13,180 nt of DNA from Alphaproteobacteria bacterium UBA1908 (GTDB lineage Bacteria; Pseudomonadota; Alphaproteobacteria; Caedimonadales; UBA1908). Below are positions 6,541 through 13,180 of this stretch, piece after piece. Where the stretch lies: positions 1 to 13,180 of the forward strand of contig DDGG01000031.1 of assembly GCA_002337525.1 (NCBI GenBank), given 5' to 3'. A program made the translations under genes and the position numbers. Under the pieces are notes generated by a model. That model was given only the letters and a program-made list of their open reading frames with translations, made no database searches and was not told the origin of the DNA. Position 1 is the first letter of the stretch. The number at the start of each line of letters is the position of its first letter.

Positions 6541-6568
6541 ATTTTAGAGGTTTTTTTTGAGAAGTCAC
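6541..6568 (-). promoter_or_regulatory. Candidate sigma-70-type promoter for bcp
   Basis: On the minus strand GTGACT (6568-6563) and TAAAAT (6546-6541) are 16 bases apart. They match four and five of six consensus positions of the -35 and -10 boxes. Transcription would start near 6534, which includes the ATG at 6506 but leaves the upstream ATG at 6536 outside. The -35 box would lie inside the first codons of the divergent AsmA-like gene. This is a motif match in AT-rich DNA only. Confidence 0.3.
6546..6559 (+). promoter_or_regulatory. Ribosome binding site and TTG start of the AsmA-like gene, separated by a T tract
   Basis: AGAGG (6546-6550) stands six bases before a TTG start at 6557. The in-frame TAG at 6545-6547 rules out any earlier start, and no ATG occurs in frame before the membrane anchor is encoded. 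Spacer and start codon together form a run of eight T (6551-6558) followed by G. Gain or loss of one T would change the Shine-Dalgarno spacing but not the reading frame after the start. Confidence 0.7.
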
Positions 6569-9500
6569 CGTCTTTTCAGCATAGCAGGAAAAAGTTTTCT
6601 GATTTTTGTTATTCTGGTATTCATTCTTGTTGGGTCTATTTTAACACGCCTGTATATCGAGCCTGTTGATCTGGATTTTCTCAAACCACGTCTAACAGAT
6701 TTTTTAAAACAAGAAACTAATGGTATGACTGTTACTCTTGAAAGCCCAAAGCTCCGCTGGAAAGGGCCCGGTCACTCTTTGGAAATCCTATCTCACAGCT
6801 TAAAAATCAGAACGCCTGACGCACTGGGGTTTTCAGCAGATATTCCAACTTTTTATTTAACTTTACGGTTCAGGAGCCTCCTAACAGGCCATATAATGCC
6901 GTCAATTCTGACACTGGAAAATCCTCATTTGGTATACGCTCCCCGGAAAGCTTTTCTTCAGGGACAAAGTCGCACTGACGTTTCTGACAAAACTCTGAAA
7001 AATGTTTTTAATAATATTTTCACACCATCCAATCAAACAAAAATTCTAAAACGCCTCCGTTTCCTTAATGCTACCTTCTCGCTTAATCTGGGCCCAGATT
7101 TTGGAGCATGGAGCAGTCCCGAAACAACCTTTATTCTAAATCGGAAACAAGGTTTTATTGATGGCTTTCTGGATTTAAAATTAGGAATAGCAGAGCAAAT
7201 TACTGGCAGCTTTTCCTACCTTGCTAACCAGGCTGTCTGGAAATTGGATCTTGATTTTCACAAGGTCCTGCTGCCCACAATTCTTCAAAAACTCAAAGGC
7301 TTTGAAAATTTTTCTACCCTTCTTGTTCAGGAACTGGCCACCTCTAAATTACCACTCAATGGATCTATCGCCTTGACGTTATCTCGTGCCTTCAAACCCC
7401 AAAAAGCAGACATTAAGCTTATCTCAGAAAAAGGTCATCTTATTCTTGGGAACCTGCTCCCCAAACCCCTACCCTATGAAAAAATGATTTTTGAGGCATT
7501 TTACAAAGCATCTCACAATAGCACAACAAAACCTTCTGTTTCTCTGCTCAATGCTTTTACAGAAGGGGACTGGACATCGCATCTTTCCTTTTCTTCACGG
7601 GGAACAGACGTCAACGGTTATTTGAACTTGAAACAGGACAACACTTCCAAAAGGTACCTTTTTTCTGCACAAGCAGACCTGAAAAATTTTCCTCTCAAAA
7701 GCATCCCTCTCACCTGGCCTAAAGGCCTTGCAAATCCAGCCCGTGAGTGGCTCGTAGAACACCTGATCAGTGGACACATCCCGAAAGCTACTGTCCAAAT
7801 AGAAGCTTCTCTTGGTTCAGTTCTGAATGATTTTAGCCTCAAACAGCTTGAAGGTAAGATCGTTCTTAAACAAGGTATACTCCGCTATCTCAAAACAATG
7901 CCGGACATTACAAATATATCCGCAGTAGCACACTTTGATGCTGCCGGTTTTGATATTGATGTCCAAAATGGCACCTCGGAAAAACTTGAAATTCAGCAGG
8001 GTAAAGTTCTTATCAAAGGTCTCAATCAGAACAACCAGGATATTTCAATTCAGACAACAACACTGGGACCTTTAAAAGGTGCCCTGAAAATACTTAACAG
8101 CAAACCTTTGGAAATCTTGAAAGATAGCAATTTTGATCCTTCTCAGTGTCAAGGAACATCTCACGCCAATCTTTATTTGTCTTTTCCACTTGATGATCGT
8201 TTTACTGAAAAATCTATTCTCTTTTCAGCTAATGCTCATTTAACAAAAATTTATATTCCAAAGCCCCTCTCTTTTCTGGAAATAGACCTTTCAGATGGAG
8301 ATATCAGATTTAGTGTTGATAATAAAGCCCTTAAGGCAACAGGCAACGCTCGCTTTAATGACCTCCTGACAGATCTTTCATGGCAACGTTCTCTAGAGCC
8401 TGGAAAAATATCAGAAACTGTTCATCTCAAGTCTCCCCTCACAAATGCTTTCATCAAAAGCCTGAATGTAACACTCCCTGTCGATATGAGAGGGACAATA
8501 CCAACAGAAGTTAACTATTCCAGAAAATCTTCCATGGATAGCGTTTTAAAAATCTCTATGAATCTAACACCGACACGCCTGATACTCGGTGGGTGGCAAA
8601 AAAATGAGAAATCACAAGGGACATTAAAATCAATCTGGCATTTTAGAAACAATATCCTTTCTCACCTTGAACATTTTCACTTTGACACAGACGATTTAAA
8701 AATTAAGGCCAGCGCGGTCTTTAAAAAAGATCTTTCTCTTAAGAAAGCAACGTTAACATCCTTTAAATTTGGAGAAACTTCTTTGAAAGGGAGGCTGGTG
8801 CGAGCTAAAGACGTCACCTATAAAATTACCCTGGAAGGTCCTCATATAGACCTAAGCCCCTATCTTGAAGCATTTAAAAAAACAAATATATCAGGTGCTC
8901 AACTGGATAAAACTTTTGACTTACGCCTTATCACACCGAGAATAAGTCTTTTGCAAAAACATACATTTTATAAAAACTCTATGTCGTTGCGTTTTTTTCA
9001 AAACCGTGTTCACAGCGTTTCCTTTAAAGGGTACCTGGATCAACAGGCAACAAAAGAATTTTACATCGATGTCTTGCCACGAGCCAATAATGGTCGTCGC
9101 TTAAGACTGAAATGTCAGGACGCAGGTTACATGCTTAAAGCTCTTAACTTTTTTGATGATGTGATCGAAGGGCGCTTGAAATTAACAGCAAACCAAGCAG
9201 ATGATGACCCTAAATCCCCTTGGGAAGGCAAGCTTGAGATTAGTAAATTCTGGCTCCACAAAGCACCGATCCTAAGCCGTCTTCTTAGCATGGCATTTCC
9301 AACAGGGCTTGTAGAAGCTTTTTCTAAAAAAGGGCTCCCCTTTGAACGCCTGAAAATTAAATTTAAAAAATCGGGACCACATATTACCCTGAACCGTGGA
9401 AGATCCTATAGCCCGGGATTTGGTTTTTCTGTTAATGGATCTATCCTGGATGATTTTTCAAATCTAAACATTCATGGCACAGTCTATCCTGCCTATTTTT

Positions 9501-9757
9501 TCAATACATTTTTATCAAAAATCCCTTTGCTTGGTCAAATTATCACAGGGGGTAAGCATGAAGGCATCTGGGGTGTCTCCTATAGCATTACAGGGCCCAG
9601 CTCATCGCCAGAAATTCAAGTTAATCCTTTGACTGTCTTTGCACCTGGTATTTTCAGAAAACTTTTCCTTCCGGCTGACGAGAGCGGTTTTGACGAAAAC
9701 GAAGAGGACGAAAATGAAGATGAGGAAGGTCAGTTTCATCAATCTTTTATTGAGTAA
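6557..9757 (+). CDS. AsmA/YhdP-like envelope protein (DUF3971 and AsmA-type C-terminal region)
   Basis: A 1066-residue protein anchored in the inner membrane by one N-terminal helix (about residues 13-30), with a long periplasmic part rich in short beta strands. Family members such as YhdP and TamB form bridge-like grooves that carry phospholipids between the inner and outer membranes; that role is inferred here from the family. The C-terminal region is the clearest match: HGTVYPAYFFNTFLSKIP (973-990), then LLGQIITGG, GIWGVSYSITGP, VNPLT (1022-1026) and APGIFRKLF, as in YhdP-type proteins. After this comes an unusual tail: residues 1041-1057 hold 12 Asp or Glu out of 17. The TTG start is forced by an upstream stop and has a strong Shine-Dalgarno. 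The gene is divergent from bcp, an arrangement I recall from other Alphaproteobacteria. Confidence 0.87.
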   Translation: MRSHRLFSIAGKSFLIFVILVFILVGSILTRLYIEPVDLDFLKPRLTDFLKQETNGMTVTLESPKLRWKGPGHSLEILSHSLKIRTPDALGFSADIPTFYLTLRFRSLLTGHIMPSILTLENPHLVYAPRKAFLQGQSRTDVSDKTLKNVFNNIFTPSNQTKILKRLRFLNATFSLNLGPDFGAWSSPETTFILNRKQGFIDGFLDLKLGIAEQITGSFSYLANQAVWKLDLDFHKVLLPTILQKLKGFENFSTLLVQELATSKLPLNGSIALTLSRAFKPQKADIKLISEKGHLILGNLLPKPLPYEKMIFEAFYKASHNSTTKPSVSLLNAFTEGDWTSHLSFSSRGTDVNGYLNLKQDNTSKRYLFSAQADLKNFPLKSIPLTWPKGLANPAREWLVEHLISGHIPKATVQIEASLGSVLNDFSLKQLEGKIVLKQGILRYLKTMPDITNISAVAHFDAAGFDIDVQNGTSEKLEIQQGKVLIKGLNQNNQDISIQTTTLGPLKGALKILNSKPLEILKDSNFDPSQCQGTSHANLYLSFPLDDRFTEKSILFSANAHLTKIYIPKPLSFLEIDLSDGDIRFSVDNKALKATGNARFNDLLTDLSWQRSLEPGKISETVHLKSPLTNAFIKSLNVTLPVDMRGTIPTEVNYSRKSSMDSVLKISMNLTPTRLILGGWQKNEKSQGTLKSIWHFRNNILSHLEHFHFDTDDLKIKASAVFKKDLSLKKATLTSFKFGETSLKGRLVRAKDVTYKITLEGPHIDLSPYLEAFKKTNISGAQLDKTFDLRLITPRISLLQKHTFYKNSMSLRFFQNRVHSVSFKGYLDQQATKEFYIDVLPRANNGRRLRLKCQDAGYMLKALNFFDDVIEGRLKLTANQADDDPKSPWEGKLEISKFWLHKAPILSRLLSMAFPTGLVEAFSKKGLPFERLKIKFKKSGPHITLNRGRSYSPGFGFSVNGSILDDFSNLNIHGTVYPAYFFNTFLSKIPLLGQIITGGKHEGIWGVSYSITGPSSSPEIQVNPLTVFAPGIFRKLFLPADESGFDENEEDENEDEEGQFHQSFIE

Positions 9758-9785
9758 AAATTAATAAAAACTCAATCTTTTATTG
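9740..9785. repeat. 13-base direct repeat and 7-base inverted repeat at the end of the AsmA-like gene
   Basis: CAATCTTTTATTG occurs at 9740-9752, within the last codons, and again at 9773-9785, after the stop. The same segment holds ATTGAGT (9749-9755) and its complement ACTCAAT (9770-9776) around a 14-base A-rich loop, followed by CTTTTATTG. The stem overlaps the stop codon. It could act as a weak terminator between this gene and the membrane-protein gene, but the stem is short and AT-rich, and the T run is broken. Confidence 0.4.
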
Positions 9786-9825
9786 TTACCCTAATAACAG
9801 TAAAATTAACGGAAGAATATGAAAA

Positions 9826-10683
9826 ATGTTTGAGAAACTTTTTGGTAGTGCCATTTCTAAAGGCTTTAAGACCATTTTCTCGCCTGATAATGAAACAATC
9901 AGTTTTATGCTAGGGTATTTACCCTTTTTTTTATTCTTGAAACTTGTTTTCACCTATTTCAATACAGAACTCATTAATACACTCGCTGCTGACCCCGAGG
10001 CTGTTCCTGTAAAGTTATCTTTTTTAACATCTGCGGCAGGCCTGGCCTTTGCTTTATCAGTCATACCAATCTATATTTACATTATTCAAAAAAGTACAAA
10101 TAAAACCAACATAAATAATAATTACTATAACTTTCTTTTAGACCCAAATCTTTATCGAGTATTCTTTTTAATTTTGTTAACAACACTGATCCTTGGATCT
10201 TTATCAGGTCTGTTTTTTGGTCTTTTAATTTCCCTTTCTGTCCCTCTTGTCATCTCGGCCATTACCCTGTCTGCTATTGGCCTCTTTGCTTTCTACCTTT
10301 TAATTCGATTATATTTTATTGTTCCTCATATCAGTCTTGGAAAAAAGATTGAACTTAAAAAGCTTTTTCGAGCAAGCAAGGGACATTTCTGGGTCATGAT
10401 AGCTTCTCTTTTTGTCGTCTCAATTCCTGCCATTCTACTGTCCATGGGCCTAAACTATGTTTTCACAGGAAATGTCCTGGGTCTTCAAACAGCCCTTCCT
10501 TCAGAAATACTGACATCCCATGCTCAGCAAATCCCCTTAGGATTGAATGATATTTTACGGGCGGCAGGTGATTTTATCGTACAATACCTATCATTATCTT
10601 CTATTGCAGCGTTAGCAGATTTATATAAGAATATTGTGATCACTTCTGACCCACAAACCTTAACCCAAAATACCGGGGAATAG
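9826..10683 (+). CDS. Hypothetical six-helix integral membrane protein (first of a tandem pair)
   Basis: A 285-residue protein with about six membrane helices (near 28-47, 66-88, 112-135, 140-166, 188-213 and 248-268), probably in the inner membrane. I do not recognise a named family with certainty. A block at residues 164-201, FIVPHISLG then a basic loop, then RASKGHFWVM and an IP pair, resembles a motif seen in several alphaproteobacterial polytopic membrane proteins (aromatic-x-LPAxAxGR...TRGN). The same block occurs in the next gene. GGAAGA lies nine bases before the ATG; an ATG seven bases earlier opens only a four-codon frame. It follows the AsmA-like gene by 68 bases and precedes its partner by 15. 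A basic, Asn-rich loop (about 89-102) is probably cytoplasmic. The function is unknown; no catalytic motif is visible. Confidence 0.8.
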   Translation: MFEKLFGSAISKGFKTIFSPDNETISFMLGYLPFFLFLKLVFTYFNTELINTLAADPEAVPVKLSFLTSAAGLAFALSVIPIYIYIIQKSTNKTNINNNYYNFLLDPNLYRVFFLILLTTLILGSLSGLFFGLLISLSVPLVISAITLSAIGLFAFYLLIRLYFIVPHISLGKKIELKKLFRASKGHFWVMIASLFVVSIPAILLSMGLNYVFTGNVLGLQTALPSEILTSHAQQIPLGLNDILRAAGDFIVQYLSLSSIAALADLYKNIVITSDPQTLTQNTGE

Positions 10684-10698
10684 GATGCAGGAAAAACG

Positions 10699-11502
10699 AT
10701 GAGACAAGAAGAACAACAAGAAGATAACCTGGTATTTGAATCAACAATTGTTGGTTATAGTCTTGTTTTTTCTGGCACAAAAGGTCTTATGACACTTTTT
10801 CTTCTCATGTCACCTTTCTTTGCTCTCGTTTTTGTCGCCAGTGATCTTCTTTTGCTAACAACCAAGTTTATTCCTATAAATGAAAACCCTTATGGCATTT
10901 TTGGTCACCCTCGGGTTATTGAAAAACTACAGGAAGTTTTACTTCTTTTCTTTTCCGCCCCTGTTCTTGCCGCCTCATACCGCTTTGTCAGTCAGGGAAT
11001 TATGATTCCCCGTTTTTATTTGGGTGAACTTTTTAAAATTGCCACCCTGAAAGTTTTTCTATGGACATTTTTTATTCGTACGATTGCAGCACTCCCCGCT
11101 TTACTCATGGTGACTTTCTTTTCAGAAGGTCTGCAAAAGGTCCTACAGCCTCATGTTGCTGCCGGATTCTTCTTTGTCACTGAAAAATATATCGCACTAA
11201 GCCTTTGTTTTGTTTTACCCGCCATTGCCATTGGACGCCCTCCCAGTTTTTTAGTTTCCCTGCGTGAGACTTCTGGAAATTTCCTCACACTGTTGAGTAT
11301 ATTTTTGTTAACAACAATTCCTTTTTGGGGATTAAGTGCTGCAGGACCTCTCTTAAAAGAAGGTATTTTTGCCGATAATTATGAGTTGTCTCTTGCCATG
11401 CGCACGTTATTAAAACTGATTGCTTTATATTTATCGCTTGCCCCTCTCGGAGCAATTACACATCTTTATCGTGCTCTTGTTCTCGAGCACCGAAACACGT
11501 AG
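10699..11502 (+). CDS. Hypothetical six-helix integral membrane protein (second of a tandem pair)
   Basis: A 267-residue protein with a polar, Gln/Glu-rich start and about six membrane helices (near 28-55, 78-97, 112-140, 153-177, 192-220 and 235-256). Residues 171-208 (FVLPAIAIGR, RETSGNF, IP) align without gaps to residues 164-201 of the preceding protein, with nine identities in 38, and the ends also match (YLSL...LYRALVL against YLSL...LYKNIVI). They are therefore probably diverged duplicates that may form a heteromer; that is inference. The arginine in YRFVSQG (residue 95) corresponds to a conserved R in this type of membrane protein. AGGA stands six bases before the ATG and the gap to the upstream gene is only 15 bases, so the two are surely co-transcribed. 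No enzyme or transporter motif was recognised. Confidence 0.8.
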   Translation: MRQEEQQEDNLVFESTIVGYSLVFSGTKGLMTLFLLMSPFFALVFVASDLLLLTTKFIPINENPYGIFGHPRVIEKLQEVLLLFFSAPVLAASYRFVSQGIMIPRFYLGELFKIATLKVFLWTFFIRTIAALPALLMVTFFSEGLQKVLQPHVAAGFFFVTEKYIALSLCFVLPAIAIGRPPSFLVSLRETSGNFLTLLSIFLLTTIPFWGLSAAGPLLKEGIFADNYELSLAMRTLLKLIALYLSLAPLGAITHLYRALVLEHRNT

Positions 11503-11531
11503 ACTCCCCATGGTAGACAAAGGGTAGAATA

Positions 11532-12314
11532 ATGACACTCAAAATAGGGATTGCAGGAAGTTTAGGACGCATGGGACGTCTCCTTACCCGGGAAGTTCTT
11601 GAAAAATCTCCTGAAGTCTCTTTATCTTGTGCCAGTGCGCGTAACATCAAAGAATTAAAATCATTTTTACCAAATGATTGCGATGCTGTTTTAACGGACT
11701 CTCCCAAAACCCTTGTCATGGAATCTGACGTGATCATTGACTTCACAGTTCCCGAGCTTTCTCTGCGTCATGCGTATTATGCCACAGAGCTTAATAAACG
11801 GCTTGTTATCGGGACAACAGGTTTTTCTGATGAACACTATCAAAAACTGTCGAAAGCCGGGCAATCAACAGCCCTTCTCGTGACCTCTAATACCAGCCTG
11901 GGGATTACCGTCCTGGGATCCATTGCCCCCTTGGTTAAACAAGCTCTTGGACCTGATTTTGACATTGAAATCCGGGATGTTCATCATCGTGACAAGAAAG
12001 ATGCCCCATCCGGGACAGCCTTAACACTGGCTTCAAAACTATCTTCTGATGACCCTGCCAGCTTAAGAAATCATCAGGACTTAACCTTACCTTGTCGTAA
12101 CAAATCAGAGATTGGCATTTCAGTAACGCGTGCAGGAGGTATTATCGGTGATCACGAAATCTCATTTGTCTCAAAAAATGAAATCATAACCCTCTCTCAT
12201 CGCTCCCTTGATCGGCGTCTTTTTGCCAGTGGGGCTCTTAAGGCAGCTCAATGGATTGCCTCTCAAAAACCCGGACTTTATAGCATGGAAGATGTTCTTC
12301 TGAAAAATCCGTAA
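11532..12314 (+). CDS. dapB: 4-hydroxy-tetrahydrodipicolinate reductase
   Basis: DapB uses NAD(P)H to reduce hydroxy-tetrahydrodipicolinate in the diaminopimelate route, which supplies lysine and the peptidoglycan cross-link residue. The 260-residue protein has the Rossmann loop GIAGSLGRMG (residues 6-15), the DFT segment (70-72), the cofactor/substrate strand GTTGFS (94-99), and the family signature DVHHRDKKDAPSGTAL (149-164). The catalytic His151 and Lys155 correspond to His159 and Lys163 of E. coli, and the substrate-binding DAPSGTA is intact. The C-terminal RAGGIIGDHE segment is also typical. It is slightly shorter than E. coli DapB (273). AAGGG lies about eight bases before the ATG. The gene starts 29 bases after the second membrane protein, so it may be the last gene of that run. 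It appears complete and functional. Confidence 0.97.
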   Translation: MTLKIGIAGSLGRMGRLLTREVLEKSPEVSLSCASARNIKELKSFLPNDCDAVLTDSPKTLVMESDVIIDFTVPELSLRHAYYATELNKRLVIGTTGFSDEHYQKLSKAGQSTALLVTSNTSLGITVLGSIAPLVKQALGPDFDIEIRDVHHRDKKDAPSGTALTLASKLSSDDPASLRNHQDLTLPCRNKSEIGISVTRAGGIIGDHEISFVSKNEIITLSHRSLDRRLFASGALKAAQWIASQKPGLYSMEDVLLKNP

Positions 12315-12363
12315 TCTTAATCTTTGGTTTCCCATTGCATTACCCTCTTCTTTATGCTTTTCA

Positions 12364-12379
12364 TTAAAATATATTTTAA
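12364..12379. repeat. Perfect 16-base AT-only palindrome before the terminal gene
   Basis: TTAAAATATATTTTAA reads the same on both strands. It lies just before the GGGAGG ribosome site (12381-12386) of the last gene, in the 82-base gap after dapB. It could be an operator, a promoter -10 region or simply an AT-rich coincidence. No convincing -35 box or terminator was seen with it. Confidence 0.35.
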
Positions 12380-12396
12380 AGGGAGGTTGTATCGCC

Positions 12397-13180
12397 ATGT
12401 CACGTATCCGTTTTGTGTCCCTCGTTTTTTTATTGATTACTCATTTTACTTGTGGGATTCAGGCTTCAAGATCTTCTGCTGCTCGCTCCCCACAAGATGA
12501 CATGGTATCCATAGACTCTCTTCCAAATCTTGGAAAGTTATCCCCGGATCAAGAAGAATTTACTGATGGATACGAACAACTATGCCAACATACAGAAAAC
12601 CTGATATGGCAAGAAGATGCCGCCTCTGTTCCTGATTCAGTCATTTTTCATAGAGCCCTGGAAAGGCTCCTCCAGAATTCTTCTTTTGCAGCGATAACAT
12701 TTATGAAAAAACTTGCTCCCTATTTATCAAATGTCAAAAGGGTGACTTATTTTCAATCCGTTTATGATCAGGCAAAGGAGTCAGAGAGCACAGTAGAAGA
12801 TCAATTTTCCCGGGCACGTAATACTGTAATGAAACAAAGTGTTCCTAAAAAAGGTGAAACTTTAAATGCTCACTTCATCCTGGTTTTGTGGCAGCAAGAA
12901 CCACAAGGATGGTTAGGTTCGCTTTTGCTGACGGTCTTTCAGGACACTTTTGAAAACTCTCTATTAGCGGCTTCTTTTATAGAGAACCACCCCGAAACCA
13001 CTGCTTATTTTCAGTCAAGACAACGTCGACTTAAATCATCAGAGCTCTACTATGCCGCTCTCTCACAATTTAATTCCCCCGATTTTGAGAGAAATAAAAA
13101 TGGAGCCTATAATAACCTGAAAACCCTCGTTTCATCTCATCAAGCCCTCCTTGATCAGAATCTTGCTCATCCTGATCTTG
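12397..13180 (+). CDS. Exported protein of unknown function, N-terminal part
   Basis: An open frame of 261 codons runs from an ATG at 12397 past the window end without a stop. GGGAGG lies ten bases upstream. The start MSRIRFVSLVFLLITHFTCG is a clear signal peptide with probable cleavage after IQA (residue 23); the cysteine at 19 lacks a lipobox context. The mature part is polar and predicted largely helical, with many Gln, Ser and Leu, and has no motif I recognise. A short hydrophobic stretch (GWLGSLLLTVF, about residues 169-179) is probably a buried helix rather than a membrane span. It is probably a secreted or periplasmic protein. It is separated from dapB by 82 bases and may have its own promoter. 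Because the C-terminal part is missing, a domain could lie beyond the window. Confidence 0.75.
   Translation, partial: MSRIRFVSLVFLLITHFTCGIQASRSSAARSPQDDMVSIDSLPNLGKLSPDQEEFTDGYEQLCQHTENLIWQEDAASVPDSVIFHRALERLLQNSSFAAITFMKKLAPYLSNVKRVTYFQSVYDQAKESESTVEDQFSRARNTVMKQSVPKKGETLNAHFILVLWQQEPQGWLGSLLLTVFQDTFENSLLAASFIENHPETTAYFQSRQRRLKSSELYYAALSQFNSPDFERNKNGAYNNLKTLVSSHQALLDQNLAHPDL

Noticed and set aside
6517..6545. TTTACA-N17-TATTTT as a promoter for the AsmA-like gene
   Set aside because: Transcription would begin near 6552, after the AGAGG ribosome site, so the strong Shine-Dalgarno would be excluded.
11510..11527. Five-codon frame just upstream of dapB, possible leader peptide
   Set aside because: It has no ribosome site, no Lys-rich regulatory codons and no attenuator-like stem nearby. 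It is probably chance.
12171..12398. Minus-strand frame over the dapB end and gap
   Set aside because: It is antisense to conserved dapB codons and has no homology I can recognise.

Overview
This window looks like a chromosomal segment of a low-GC alphaproteobacterium. Four things point there: a FliX-type flagellar assembly regulator beside flgI, a short CheL-like FlgJ without a muramidase domain, a one-cysteine DksA, and an NDUFS4-type complex I accessory subunit, which among bacteria is typical of this class. AT-rich codon use suggests a reduced or host-associated lineage, such as a Holosporales-like group, but that placement is inference. No mobile element, CRISPR array, tRNA or rRNA gene was seen.

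Left part (1-4345, minus strand): a tightly packed flagellar operon reads flgI (P-ring) - flgJ/cheL (rod-binding) - flgN-like (probable chaperone) - flgK (hook-filament junction) - flgL (junction protein, cut by the window edge). The genes overlap by 1 and 4 bases, then lie about 10 and 13 bases apart. A very good sigma-54 (-24/-12) promoter lies 37 bases upstream of the chosen flgI ATG, so the operon probably belongs to the late, RpoN-dependent tier of the flagellar cascade. The divergent gene on its other side is fliX, which in Caulobacter encodes the checkpoint regulator acting with FlbD on sigma-54 flagellar promoters.

Middle (4436-6506): fliX and a zinc-independent-type dksA are on the plus strand. 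Convergent to them is a minus-strand pair, bcp/prxQ (peroxiredoxin) then an NDUFS4-family complex I subunit. The Bcp keeps the peroxidatic cysteine but lacks both usual resolving cysteines.

Right part (6557-13180, plus strand): a 1066-residue AsmA/YhdP-like envelope protein starts at TTG with a strong Shine-Dalgarno, divergent from bcp. It is followed by two six-helix membrane proteins that appear to be diverged tandem paralogues, by dapB (lysine/diaminopimelate synthesis), and by an unrecognised exported protein that runs off the window. The envelope theme (lipid transport-like AsmA protein, integral membrane proteins, peptidoglycan precursor synthesis) is suggestive, but co-transcription is not shown.

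No gene-free stretch exceeds 300 bases. The largest gaps (4877-5077 and 5525-5729) hold only a possible CtrA-like box and an inverted repeat. I found no clearly undescribed system. The best leads are the sigma-54/FliX arrangement, the paralogous membrane pair, the 1-Cys-like Bcp and the G8 tract in flgL.
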